64,000 bases of DNA from Debaryomyces hansenii CBS767 (GCF_000006445.2 NC_006044.2:1240001-1304000), one strand, 5' to 3'; numbered from the stretch's first letter, positions 38,035 through 48,161 are shown. A program made the numbers and translations. Notes: generated from the sequence alone by a model not told the origin.

Positions 38035-38726
38035 GATTAATTAATTTGTTTGACCCGAAGCATATTAGCAATTGTTTCTTCTGCTTGCAAAGACACATGC
38101 CTTAAATGGAACATCGAGAGAAGAAATATTTTATGACCACATAGCGAACTTATCATGGCTTCTATAAAATGACTAAGAGAGTTTATATATATATATATAT
38201 ATATATATCTATTATCATCGCTGAATATTATGTCGGCCAACACTTTATATGGTTTCCCCATAGATTAATGTTCCTGAACCTGTTAAATAGATAGGATATA
38301 ATTATCACGAAATTAAACCAGATAAGCTTTTATTACGAGTATTAAGGTTTTGTAACTAAGCAAAGGTGTAATTGAAGTATTTCAAATTCCATTGAATAAG
38401 TTTTAGTGGAAGTTATGCCATAATGCAACACGAATTGTACACATAAGCTTCTTGCAACTTCTAATTAGTACATAAGTAAATATAAGAGAAAACCATTATG
38501 AGGATTATGGATAAGTAATCGTATTATGTTGCATTCTCTCGGATGATATTTGTTTCAAATTGTCTTAATAATGTATTTTTTTTGTGTAAAATGAATAAAG
38601 GTAAATTACTTAACTGAAATCTACAACTATTGAAACTATGAAGAATGCAACTTTTATTTATTTAGTAGATAAATTTTTATTTGCAAATAAATAATTCAAC
38701 AGGATAATGGGTACAGATTCCACACT
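38035..38726. other. Intergenic region with TA microsatellite
   Basis: Lies between the 3' ends of regulator 2 and the zinc transporter gene. A (TA)n run of about 25 bases lies at 38184-38208. The frame 38037-38261 (minus) only reads through this repeat and is not called. Nothing else seen. Confidence 0.4.
38184..38208. repeat. (TA)n microsatellite
   Basis: About twelve TA units downstream of regulator 2. Confidence 0.9.
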
Positions 38727-40163
38727 TTAAGCCCATTTACCAAGTACACTCATCACAATAAAGCCAGCTATTAAAGAAACCAAAGCTATACTCGTTTTTA
38801 AAAAGGACGCTGTAGCCAAATTACCAAAGATCCAATCATGGGCCCACATTTCTATTAAGCCAGTCCAAATGAGAATGCCCGCTGAAAAAGAATCTAAAGT
38901 TCCCAATGCAATAATGGTACTTGGATCGTTGCCATTAAACTTATTTAAAGTCCCAATACCAATAGCCATACCAACTGGTGTGACTAATGCATAAACTCCA
39001 GCCATTAATAATTTTTTTAATAATTTTGTATTAGGGAGTTCAACAATTCTTGTACTTAAAGCAATACCTTCGAACATTTGATGAAACATGATGACGATGA
39101 ATAAAGTAATAAAGTATGAGTCACCTGCTACTACTAGCGTTATGCCGAGTAATATAGAATGAAATACAATCCCAGCTTCCATTACAACACATGAGAACTC
39201 ATCATTAACTAATACCGGACCATCGTGATTATGTGTACTAGCAGGAGAAATAGTTTCTTCTGTAATATCATTAGCTTTTTCAGGATTACCTCTCCCTATT
39301 AATCGCTTTGAAGACTTCTGACTTCTCCAACCAATAAGCCTATTTCCCAAGTATTCTATTAAGAAGGTAAGAAAAATACCTGCCATGGTAATCGATGTTG
39401 CTGTCGACTCATATCCAAGAGTAATGCATGAATTGCCCCACATCAAATCTGCATGGGTCATAAGGTGTACAAATGCAGTTGATATAATAATACCTGTACC
39501 AAATTGTTTAAGAATAGTGATTATTACCCCATCCAATTTAAATTTAAAGAAACTTGTTAACACGATAGGTCCAAAGGACCCAATAGCACTTGTCACTAGT
39601 ATTACAAAGAGCAATCCAATTCTCAAAGGAATATCATAATCACGATCAACTCTTTCGCAAGTTTCAGCAGATGCACCATGTTCTGATTCACCATCTGCTA
39701 CACAATGTTCCACGCCGGCATGAAAATGGCAATTCTTCCCACCTGAAGAGGTGGATGTGGAAGATGATGAGGATTCTGTATCTTTCACAAATTGCACCTC
39801 GTCCCCGTCTGAGTTAAGACAAAAAGTATCTTCTTCGTGGGAATGGCAACCAGTATAACTTGATGGCGAATCTTCAGTTTTGCTTGGACCAGGAATTATA
39901 GAACCTTCATTTCCTTCACCATCTATACAAAATTGTTCAGACCCATGTAAATGACAACCAGTCACTGCTGTTGTTTGAGCTGCGCTGGATAAATCATCTG
40001 AAGAATCTGAGGCCCTACTGTTAGTAACAGTTGTTTGAATATTTCCCTCATTAAAAAGAGTAGACAACCCCACACGATAGTCTCTAGTGGATGTTACAGT
40101 AACCGTCCTTGCCAATGATAAAACCAAAAGGCTTATGAATAAATAGATTCCTTTTAAGAGCAT
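38727..40163 (-). CDS. ZRT1: ZIP zinc transporter with three zincophore-like motifs in its ectodomain
   Basis: Plasma-membrane zinc importer of the ZIP family, 478 residues. Signal peptide about 1-19, then a roughly 160-residue extracellular N-terminus with three CHxHxxxx[FH]C motifs (C70-C79, C106-C115, C145-C154) separated by acidic/Ser spacers. The eight-helix ZIP core follows, with GTGIIISTAFVHLMTHAD in helix 4 and EAGIVFHSILLGITLVVAGD plus FHQMFEGIAL in helices 5-6, the metal-binding residues. The C-terminal tail of the neighbouring Pra1-like zincophore ends in the same kind of motif. The gene is divergent from that zincophore gene, as ZRT1-PRA1 in C. albicans and zrfC-aspf2 in Aspergillus; ZrfC also has zinc-motif repeats in a long N-terminus. 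Confidence 0.94.
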   Translation of the reverse strand: MLLKGIYLFISLLVLSLARTVTVTSTRDYRVGLSTLFNEGNIQTTVTNSRASDSSDDLSSAAQTTAVTGCHLHGSEQFCIDGEGNEGSIIPGPSKTEDSPSSYTGCHSHEEDTFCLNSDGDEVQFVKDTESSSSSTSTSSGGKNCHFHAGVEHCVADGESEHGASAETCERVDRDYDIPLRIGLLFVILVTSAIGSFGPIVLTSFFKFKLDGVIITILKQFGTGIIISTAFVHLMTHADLMWGNSCITLGYESTATSITMAGIFLTFLIEYLGNRLIGWRSQKSSKRLIGRGNPEKANDITEETISPASTHNHDGPVLVNDEFSCVVMEAGIVFHSILLGITLVVAGDSYFITLFIVIMFHQMFEGIALSTRIVELPNTKLLKKLLMAGVYALVTPVGMAIGIGTLNKFNGNDPSTIIALGTLDSFSAGILIWTGLIEMWAHDWIFGNLATASFLKTSIALVSLIAGFIVMSVLGKWA

Positions 40164-40607
40164 AACGTATAATTGTTCTGAGTGAATAGGTATTTTTCAT
40201 TTTTGCTGAAATATAGAGATACTTAAATATAAGGTAACCATTTGGATAAAATTTTATTGAAAGCGCCAAGATTATTGATTAATATCTCAACTATCAAAAG
40301 TCAGTTCTACTGAGATTATATTGCAAATATTGGTATATCCCGTCGTTGACGAATATAATCTTGCCCAGAATAATGCAGGAACTACGAGGGTGCAAAAAAA
40401 AAATTGACGAAATTTATCTACCAATTCATACACCATGTTCTTTATTTTGATACATTAATTCCTTCAATATGTTGCCAAGATCTAAATGTGGATGCATTAA
40501 CCACTATTCCTAATCAGATTTTAATTACCGAAATCAACTTTAGGGATATATAAACCAGTGGTAATTTACTATATTTGGTAAATATATGAGACTATTTAAT
40601 TGATAGA
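40164..40607. promoter_or_regulatory. Shared divergent promoter of the ZIP transporter and zincophore genes, with PacC/Rim101-type sites
   Basis: About 440 bases. Two GCCAAG words (40265-40270 and 40474-40479) match the core of PacC/Rim101 pH-response sites. PRA1 in Candida is pH-regulated. I found no complete Zap1-type ACCTTNAAGGT site, only AAGGT near 40231. Confidence 0.5.
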
Positions 40608-41471
40608 ATGAAAATAAATAATATACTTCTTCTTGTTTTTACCACAGGTTGTCTTGCTGCTCCAGCTTCTAGTAGCGAAGACATAACAGTTACAAAATAT
40701 GTCGACAGCAGTTCTACTGCTTATGATTGGTCGGAAGATTGGGTCAAAAATTTCCCAGTCCATAAGTCATGTAATGATAGTCAGTTTAACCAGTTGAGTA
40801 ATGCTTTGGAAGAAACTCAAATTTTAGCTGCCCACGCTAGAGACCATACGGCAAGATTTGGAAACCTGTCTAGATTTTATCAAAAGTACTTTGGTAATGC
40901 TCCATCTGGAGAAGTAGTTGGTTGGTTTGAAAATATTGTTAGCTCCGATAAAAGCAAAACATTATTTCGCTGTGATGACATAGATGATAACTGTAAACTT
41001 GATGGTTGGGCGGGTCATTGGAGAGGAGAAAACGCCACAAACGAAAATGTAATTTGTGATTTATCATATACATCTCGGCTTTACTTAGCTCAAATGTGTA
41101 GCCAGGGATACACAGTTTCAAATTCTAAGAATTCAGTATTTTGGGCTGGTGATTTGTTACATAGGATTTGGCACACTGATAGTATAGGACAGGGTGTAGT
41201 AGGCCATTATGCTGATACATATGATGAATGTTTGGAATTAGCCAGAAAAAATGCAACTGAAGCTGTAAGAAATTCAGCTACTTTGAGATATTATGCCTTA
41301 GATGTTTATGCTTATGACATAGCTGTTCCTGGGAAAGGATGTACAGGTGATAAAAAAAGTAATACAGAAAGTAATAGCTCGTCTACTACCGAGGCAAGTA
41401 AATCATCCTCTGAGGCTGAAGGAGGATCCGAATGTCATACTCATTCGAATGGTGAAACTCACTGTGTTTAA
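40608..41471 (+). CDS. PRA1: Secreted zincophore, Pra1/Aspf2 family
   Basis: Secreted zinc-scavenging protein that returns zinc to the partner ZIP transporter. The 287-residue protein has a signal peptide (about 1-18), the Aspf2-type metalloprotease-like core with HARDH (76-80), HRIWH (185-189) and H200, several cysteines, N-glycosylation sites, a Ser/Glu-rich linker, and the C-terminal zinc-binding tail CHTHSNGETHC (276-286). The HExxH of true metalloproteases is not present. Its divergent arrangement with the ZIP transporter gene is conserved in many fungi. Confidence 0.94.
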   Translation: MKINNILLLVFTTGCLAAPASSSEDITVTKYVDSSSTAYDWSEDWVKNFPVHKSCNDSQFNQLSNALEETQILAAHARDHTARFGNLSRFYQKYFGNAPSGEVVGWFENIVSSDKSKTLFRCDDIDDNCKLDGWAGHWRGENATNENVICDLSYTSRLYLAQMCSQGYTVSNSKNSVFWAGDLLHRIWHTDSIGQGVVGHYADTYDECLELARKNATEAVRNSATLRYYALDVYAYDIAVPGKGCTGDKKSNTESNSSSTTEASKSSSEAEGGSECHTHSNGETHCV

Positions 41472-41778
41472 CAATAGTTGAGTTAATTAGTAGAGTTTTA
41501 AATTTTAAAGTAATGCTACAAGGTTAACGTAACTGTTTTTATATTAAATTTGTCAATTAGAATAAAAATATATTCAGTATTTCTCTCTTAGAACGAGAAC
41601 TGCTATTAATACCCTAATAGTCGTATCTAATACTTTCTTTACTAAACCATAGAAATGACAAAATCTTTTATGAAATCTTTTTTACCTAATTTCACCATTA
41701 TGTATGAAAATTATCATTTTGTTCAACTTAAAATGTTTTCATTAAAATATTCATCGTACGATATACGTAGATAATTTA
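41472..41778. other. Intergenic region between convergent zincophore and catalase genes
   Basis: AT-rich 3' flanks of two convergent genes. I see nothing coding in it. Confidence 0.4.
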
Positions 41779-43452
41779 TTAGTTAGCAGGAGCTATTCCA
41801 AGATCTTCGATATATTCGTCAACAGTAAGATGCTTGTAACTTACTCCTAAACCTTTAGCAACTTCACTTCCTAAATCCCCGTCTATCAAACCCCATAACT
41901 GAGGTACTCTTTCTTTTATTTGAGGAACACTTATTTTCGATGCATGTCCAACAATAGCTTCTATGAAATCCCCTTTATCTTGCTTACTAATAATATTTTT
42001 ATAAAGGGCTCTTGGCTGTTCAACATCTAGCTCACTAAATCCAGAAATATAGTCATACGATTTGAGCCAAATTTTTTCTTCATGTGCCTTCAAATTACGT
42101 TCTTTCTGTAAAATTTCATATTTATCAGTAGATCGTTTCGGAACAACACCTAAATACTTTTTTTCTTCAACAGGTGGTAATCCATTCTTGTATGACTTTG
42201 GATCGTTCGAGACAGAATTAATAGGTAATAACGAACTCAAATAATTAGGTCTAGATCCTTGATTATCAATAGATGCAATCCCTTCTCTTTGAAAATTACC
42301 TGCTAAAAATGGACATCCAGAATTACTATCAAATGTCCTTGGTTTGTTAACCGGTAACTGTTGGTAATTGGCGCCTAATCTATGACGATGTGTATCAGAG
42401 TAAGAGTATAACCTAGATTGTAAAACAGGATCATTTGAAGGCTCAATTCCGGGAACTAAATGAGCAGGTGAAAAGGCAATTTGTTCAATTTCATCGTGGT
42501 AATTTACCGGATTCTTATCTAAAACCATGCGGCCAAACTTTCTTAATGGGAATTCTTTGTGAGGCCATACTTTTGTTAAATCATTGATAGAATAACGAAA
42601 TTCTTCAGCTTGTTTAGGTGTCATCGTTTGAACATAAAATGAATATGATGGATAATTACCAGCAGCAATTCTTTCATATAAATCCTTAGTGTTGTATTCA
42701 GGTGATGAACCAGCCAACTCTTTACCTTCTTTGTCACTAAAGCCGTCAAAACCTCCATCAGCAAGACAATGGATCTGAATATAAGTAATTTCATCTTTAT
42801 CGTTAATTAGTTTAAATGTATGACCCGAATATCCGTGCATTTCGGCCCAACTCTTTGGAATACCCCTTTTACCAAACATGTAAGTTATTTGATGTAAGCA
42901 TTCAGGATTCTGAATAAAGTAGTCCCAAGTATGGTATGGATCAGTTAATTGATTAAGGTTTGTAGATGGATCTCTCTTTTGGGTGTGAATAAATTTGGAG
43001 AACTTAATCGGGTCTCTAATAAAGAAGATTGGTGTATTGTTAAAAACCCAATCCATATTACCAATGTCAGTTTTCAATTTAATTGAGAACCCCCTTGGAT
43101 CTCTTATTGTGTCCGGTGTACCCCTTTCACCTCCAACTGTAGAGAATCTAACTGATACAGGACATTTATAGCCTGGGGATTGTAATGGACGGGCATAAGT
43201 TAAATCAGACAATGAATCAGTCAATTCGAAATATCCGTGAGCACCACCACCTTTTGCGTGAACAACTCTTTCTGGGATTCTTTCATGATCGAAGTGAGAA
43301 ATGTCGTCCATCAAATTAAAATCTTGCAATAATAGTGGCCCGCCAGGGCCTGCCGTTTGGGCACCATATGGATGATTGGCATAAGGAACTCCATTGGAGG
43401 TTGAGTACACTGCTGGATCTTTCTTCGTATTTTGAATGTATTCAGAAACCAT
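41779..43452 (-). CDS. Divergent heme catalase
   Basis: Degrades H2O2. The 557-residue protein keeps the catalytic residues: H65 in RVVHAKG, N139 in NNTPIFFIRDP, and R347/Y351 in RLYSYSDTHRHRLG, the heme-tyrosine ligand block. It differs from standard fungal catalases: GAGAFG after the catalytic His is GGGAHG, the usual KTDQGI block is replaced by CLADGGFDGFSD, and the C-terminus ends in APAN without a peroxisomal SKL-like signal. It is longer than Cta1 (515). It is likely a cytosolic or specialised paralogue rather than the peroxisomal enzyme, which is inference. Confidence 0.93.
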   Translation of the reverse strand: MVSEYIQNTKKDPAVYSTSNGVPYANHPYGAQTAGPGGPLLLQDFNLMDDISHFDHERIPERVVHAKGGGAHGYFELTDSLSDLTYARPLQSPGYKCPVSVRFSTVGGERGTPDTIRDPRGFSIKLKTDIGNMDWVFNNTPIFFIRDPIKFSKFIHTQKRDPSTNLNQLTDPYHTWDYFIQNPECLHQITYMFGKRGIPKSWAEMHGYSGHTFKLINDKDEITYIQIHCLADGGFDGFSDKEGKELAGSSPEYNTKDLYERIAAGNYPSYSFYVQTMTPKQAEEFRYSINDLTKVWPHKEFPLRKFGRMVLDKNPVNYHDEIEQIAFSPAHLVPGIEPSNDPVLQSRLYSYSDTHRHRLGANYQQLPVNKPRTFDSNSGCPFLAGNFQREGIASIDNQGSRPNYLSSLLPINSVSNDPKSYKNGLPPVEEKKYLGVVPKRSTDKYEILQKERNLKAHEEKIWLKSYDYISGFSELDVEQPRALYKNIISKQDKGDFIEAIVGHASKISVPQIKERVPQLWGLIDGDLGSEVAKGLGVSYKHLTVDEYIEDLGIAPAN

Positions 43453-44533
43453 TTTTACAATAAGCAGTTAGAATTTTGTTTAGGCTAATTCTAAATGTGT
43501 GCTAGGCAGTCGTTTTTATAGCCTTCATTATAGCAACTAACTCAATATAGCAAGCTATGTCTCACTTTCTAGAACATCGCCTATATTAGTCAGATATCGC
43601 TGATAATTGCTGCATATTACCTAATTTACAGGTTTAGGAAATTTTTCTGAAGTTGAATACATGATATTTGAAATTCGATTGTTGCTATTGGCTCAATAGA
43701 TCGACGAATTACTATACTTTGAACTAATACAAACAAAAAGATAAAAAATTGAATTACAGGAAATGAACATATTCAAGAGTGTTGTGGGTCTTTAAAAACG
43801 TGAATTCAACGTCAAGATACCAATTGACCTATCCTTAACTGGAAGCTTTGTTTGCAAGTCTACTAATAGTGGATGTGTAATATAAATGACGTAATATCTC
43901 TTTTGCTTAACAGCAACTCAAATATTGTATTGCTAATTAATCGCTAAACGATCATTCAATCATACGAAGTTCACAAAGCCGGAACGAAGTCCGAATCAAT
44001 TGAAAATGTCCAAACCCTTTTTTAAGCTCACTATATGCATACCAACGATAAATTTACAGCATATACGTTAGTGGAGTGTTGTGAGATAACCAGAATAATT
44101 GCAAACAATTAACCAACACGTACATATCTTCTCTTAAAACAACTGTGGCACCATATATTTACCCAATTATACAACTAAATTATGAGATAAGTATTTCCAA
44201 TAATAACTGGTGTGAACTCGAAATTTAGATTGATTTGGATAAGGATGAAAAATCTTGAGTGCAAATATAGCATATTTTAATGTATTGGACTCTACTAAGT
44301 CAGACAGGAATAATATCCTAGATTAATTGGGCTATATTTACCTACAATTATATCTGAAGTATTTCTGTAAGAAGTATTAGAGTTTATAAAATTTTTCTAA
44401 AGTCTAACTTGTCACCATTTCAAACAGAGATTTTTTTAATAAAATTAAATTATGTGCTTATATTCCAAAATAATGCCTAATAATGTCTTGTATTCCAATG
44501 AATTTGTGATAAATCACATTTCTTAGTAATTAC
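43453..44533. other. Gene-free region upstream of the catalase gene
   Basis: About 1.1 kb with the catalase promoter at its left end and the 3' end of the mitochondrial carrier gene at its right. Only short AT-rich frames; no gene, RNA or repeat I can support. Confidence 0.4.
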
Positions 44534-45523
44534 CTAATGTAAACGTGCCATTGAGAACTCAAATATAGTAAAAAAAATCAGATTTACTATAAATGCCCTG
44601 AATGCAGTGGCAGTAATACCTTTATATACTGCCCCATGGAATATTTTAATGCTATTTGCCTTACATGGTAGCGGATCTAATCCATTTTCGATTCTGATGA
44701 TATCTGAAATCACATTTTTTTGTACAAGAGATTTCGCTGTATCTAGAGGAAATGCGACTAAACCTCCTAGCACCCCTGCAATACCTCCAGCTATAAATAT
44801 TGATGTTTGTAAGGAAGCTTCTGGAAAAGAACTCAAGAGAAATTTTGTTACCTCATAACTAGAATAATATATGCCACCGGATAAAGTGTCTCTTGAAAGA
44901 TGATACTTAAAACCTGAATAAACGCTTCTCAACCCCTTGTATTTTACAGCCTTTCTTAACGTGTTAATTATAGAGAAGTGCTCTTTTGAATAGTGGATCT
45001 GGGAAGAAGTTGAGTTCTTCAATAAATCTTTTTGTACCAAAATTAAAATTTGGGAATGGATCTTCAATGAGTCAAAGGGACAAGTAAATATTGAAATAAT
45101 ACCCGCCGAGGTGGCACCTGAAAGGAAGCTTACCTGTGCTTCACGAATCACTGATTTATTCATTTCTAAGCAAGGTACTGTATAATAAAATACTGGCTTT
45201 AGTTTTATGAATAACAGAATAGTAAGAGATCTCGAAATAGAGTTGGAAATTAGAGGAATCGTAATTCCTCTGTAGAATCCTCTTACACCCTCAGAGATAT
45301 AAGTTCTTTTAATACAATCGTGATAACCTTTAAAATCATATCGAGATTGCATTCTGGTTTTAACAGCATCAATTGGAAATCCAATACTATTACTTATGGA
45401 CAAAGATGCATATGCTAAAATAGTTGGTCTCCAAGGAAATAAAACATCAGGAAAGAAGATAACTTTTTCGTGACAGATTTGGGAATCCTTTTTTAAAAAG
45501 TTAGCGTTTGTAATGGATGACAT
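44534..45523 (-). CDS. Mitochondrial carrier family (SLC25) protein
   Basis: A 329-residue inner-membrane carrier with three repeats. Each repeat's signature is visible but partly degenerate: GFPIDAVKTRMQSR, TCPFDSLKIHSQI and AFPLDTAKSLVQKN, where the first two prolines keep the Px[DE]xx[KR] form. The arrangement resembles S. cerevisiae Yfr045w/Ymr166c-like carriers, whose substrates are uncertain or metal/carboxylate related. The substrate cannot be told. Its upstream region holds a 22-base G run and a long hairpin. Confidence 0.88.
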   Translation of the reverse strand: MSSITNANFLKKDSQICHEKVIFFPDVLFPWRPTILAYASLSISNSIGFPIDAVKTRMQSRYDFKGYHDCIKRTYISEGVRGFYRGITIPLISNSISRSLTILLFIKLKPVFYYTVPCLEMNKSVIREAQVSFLSGATSAGIISIFTCPFDSLKIHSQILILVQKDLLKNSTSSQIHYSKEHFSIINTLRKAVKYKGLRSVYSGFKYHLSRDTLSGGIYYSSYEVTKFLLSSFPEASLQTSIFIAGGIAGVLGGLVAFPLDTAKSLVQKNVISDIIRIENGLDPLPCKANSIKIFHGAVYKGITATAFRAFIVNLIFFTIFEFSMARLH

Positions 45524-45828
45524 ATCTGTTTCTTCTTACCGTAGAGAAGATTTCTTGAGCTTTCTATTGACGTAAATAAATATCAGCTGGAATGACAGAA
45601 CTGGGAATTGTGCAACATTGAAGCGTCTAGTATTGATGATTCATAGTCATCCTCGAAGCCGTATACAGGATTAATTTAATATCAATAACATTGTGTTTAA
45701 AAACATTTATGCTGATAAACATGAATGTATCGTAATATCTGTTACCTGTTACCCCTAAATATGAGTGTACAATATAATGATCAGCATCATCTTAAGTAGA
45801 AAGATATCACATGACGGTATTAATTTTT

Positions 45829-45850
45829 GGGGGGGGGGGGGGGGGGGGGG
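45829..45850 (+). repeat. G homopolymer of 22 bases
   Basis: An uninterrupted run of 22 G, exceptional in a genome this AT-rich. It could fold as a G-quadruplex, could be a hypermutable tract, or its exact length may be an assembly approximation. Confidence 0.9.
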
Positions 45851-45992
45851 TAGTCGTCTTTCAATAATGTTTTTAAAACAGGAGACACAAGTGAAGTAAA
45901 TAAAAGTGTTTCCCAATTCTATCAGTACGTTGTAGTAAGAATATATAATTGATCATGACAATAAAATGGGTGGTAAAATTGCCCCTCAGTTT

Positions 45993-46042
45993 GGTTCTTC
46001 CATTAGGTTTAGTTTCGGACCGAAAAACCTAAAATGAGAACC
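45993..46042. repeat. Interrupted palindrome (hairpin)
   Basis: Nested arms: GGTTCT/AGAACC, TTAGGTT/AACCTAA and TTTCGG/CCGAAA around a single central A, with a 3-base bulge and small internal loop. About 50 bases in all. Confidence 0.7.
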
Positions 46043-46298
46043 TTATATTGAAGACCATATTACATCCGGAAGAACTTATTCCGGTAGATTAGAATATCAG
46101 AAATCCTACGGTAGGAAAATAATTGGCACAAGCAAGTGTATAATAATACGTATTCTTTCTGAAGACCGAGTACATATTTAAAATCAAAAAATCAAAAAAT
46201 ATATTCTAAATAATATATATTATAGTAGATTATATCAACTTACGATTAGGAAACTATCTGATGATTTCCGTAACACATTGAAGTACTCATTACTTTTA

Positions 46299-47915
46299 CT
46301 AAAAACCTTCTAATAGCTGAATCTCTATCATGGTCAAAGAATGCCTTTTAAAAGATATTGAAAATGTAGATTCACAATTCAGGTGAATAAAGTTCAAAGC
46401 GATAACATTTTCCTCGACTACAACGTTTTCCGGCTCTTCAAACGTATTAATAGCATTAATATTTTCATGGTAGATAACCCACAGATTAGCATTGGGGCTA
46501 ATGTTCCTTGGTTCACCAGGAAGTGAAACCTTAGTAGTTGCATCTTCCGTTGGCGATCTGTTAACCACCGCCATAATAATTTTATTATTGTCAATTGCTG
46601 CCGAGCAATCAAGAATGGTAATATTTGAGTCAACGTCCTTGAGCCATTCAATGTTCATATTACCTCCACGAGTATCTCCCTTGTACAAAGGAGTAGCGAC
46701 ATGAATATTCAAGCTCTCTCCTCTCATTTTCTGAGAAAATAAGCGAAATGGATGATATGTTGTCTGAAAGAAGAGCTTGTCTTGGTTAGTCATAATTGGG
46801 GCTATAACATTAACACATTGAGCAATATTTGCCATTCCAACATGACCTGATTGGCGTATAAATACATTTAGCCATGATCCAACAGCTAATGCATCACCCA
46901 ATGTATATTTTTCTTCGCAACCGACCTCCCCACCGGCTCTAATAGGGTCCCAAACATTCCATTCATCAAAGCAAATCTTTACCCGGTGTTTCTTAATTTC
47001 CAAATCTTCAGTAGCTGCAACACTATTAGATGTTGAAGAACTATAGTTTGTAATTTTTGCTAAATCGAGTAGTTTTGCCGTAATTTGAATACCAGTTTCA
47101 GCAGCAGCAGGTCCTGTGATATTCTTCATCTGGTCCTTAGCATCACTAGTATATAAGTGTATAGAGTGAAAATCAACAAACTTGAATAGATTTTGAGTTA
47201 TTTCGTAGTCCCATTTCGAGAATCCTGTACAACCGCAGCTTATTAATACTACAGAAGGATCAAGAAGTTTGATTGCCTTTGCCCACTGTAGCGCTTTTTT
47301 ACAATAATCGTCTTCATTCATTTGTCCAACCTGCCATGGACCCCAAACCTCATTTCCTAAACCCCAGTATTTAACGTTATATGGCTCTTCATGTCCATTA
47401 CTTCTACGTAAATTGGCCCAAAAAGTGTTCAGACTAGAATTACAATATTCTATCCATGCTAATGCTTCATCAAGGGTTCCTGTGCCCATGTTTAAGCATA
47501 AGTATGGCTCTATCTTCATCCATTCGCACCAATGTAAAAATTCATCTGTGCCAAACAAGTTCAGTTCCTCGTTCAACCACGCCAATTCAGGTCTTCTTGG
47601 CCTTGATTCCTTTGGGCCTATACCATCTTGCCAATGATACGAACTAACAAAGTTACCACCCGGCCAACGGATGACTGGCATATCAAGATCTTGCAATGCT
47701 TTTGCGACATCTTTTCTGTAACCCTCTTTCGTTATCAATGATTTATTAGGATTCTCATAGTCAACAATCCCTCCATAAATGCACCTACCTAAGTGTTCAA
47801 GAAAGCCACTATATATTTTGCGGTCGATCTCTCCCAAGCGACGGTGGGGATCGATTCGAATTTCTGATTGAGATAAGCTTTTAATTTCTTCAATTGTTTG
47901 AGCTGAATTAGACAT
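46299..47915 (-). CDS. GH51 alpha-L-arabinofuranosidase, intracellular
   Basis: Removes terminal alpha-L-arabinofuranosyl residues from arabino-oligosaccharides. The open frame can start at a GTG (47924), but the first ATG is at 47915 (538 residues). There is no signal peptide. The GH51 core shows VIRWPGGNFVSSYHWQDGIGP, acid/base E189 in GLGNEVWG, HSIHLYTSD, and nucleophile E318 in CFDEWNVW. A C-terminal beta-sandwich follows. Bacterial-type intracellular GH51 enzymes look like this; many fungal ones are secreted. It is divergent from a sugar transporter gene 246 bases away. Confidence 0.95.
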   Translation of the reverse strand: MSNSAQTIEEIKSLSQSEIRIDPHRRLGEIDRKIYSGFLEHLGRCIYGGIVDYENPNKSLITKEGYRKDVAKALQDLDMPVIRWPGGNFVSSYHWQDGIGPKESRPRRPELAWLNEELNLFGTDEFLHWCEWMKIEPYLCLNMGTGTLDEALAWIEYCNSSLNTFWANLRRSNGHEEPYNVKYWGLGNEVWGPWQVGQMNEDDYCKKALQWAKAIKLLDPSVVLISCGCTGFSKWDYEITQNLFKFVDFHSIHLYTSDAKDQMKNITGPAAAETGIQITAKLLDLAKITNYSSSTSNSVAATEDLEIKKHRVKICFDEWNVWDPIRAGGEVGCEEKYTLGDALAVGSWLNVFIRQSGHVGMANIAQCVNVIAPIMTNQDKLFFQTTYHPFRLFSQKMRGESLNIHVATPLYKGDTRGGNMNIEWLKDVDSNITILDCSAAIDNNKIIMAVVNRSPTEDATTKVSLPGEPRNISPNANLWVIYHENINAINTFEEPENVVVEENVIALNFIHLNCESTFSISFKRHSLTMIEIQLLEGF

Positions 47916-48161
47916 AGTTAACACTCGGTGACTAAAAAATGATGATACTTTCTGACATAGAAATCCAGTACTTATTAACGTATCCTTATACCCTAGCGGA
48001 GTGAATATCGGTTACTACATACCGAAACCCACCTTTATCATTCCAACAAGGGAAATCCTCCGCTGAGGATTTATCACGGGGAAGTTTTAGAATTTACGAG
48101 ATGCGTGAACTATATAATCTTAGGAGTTTTTCATTTAATTGCAAAATCTTAAGTATCTATT
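47916..48161. promoter_or_regulatory. Compact divergent promoter of GH51 and sugar transporter, with two palindromes
   Basis: AAATCCTC-CGCT-GAGGATTT (48053-48072) is a perfect 8-bp inverted repeat. TCGGT-N8-ACCGA (48008-48025) forms CGG-N10-CCG, a Zn2Cys6-type site. The G-rich element of the 22-33 kb cluster is absent, so control may differ. Confidence 0.55.

Larger units (their letters stand above)
45524..46298. promoter_or_regulatory. Promoter region of the mitochondrial carrier gene with poly-G and palindromes
   Basis: Holds the poly-G run at 45829-45850, an interrupted palindrome at 45993-46042 with a central TTTCGGACCGAAA, and CCGGA-N9-TCCGG at about 46066-46084. CGG/CCG dyads of this type are Zn2Cys6 targets. 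No gene seen. Confidence 0.45.

Noticed and set aside
38037..38261. 74-codon minus-strand frame
   Set aside because: It reads through the (TA)n microsatellite; no coding character outside it.
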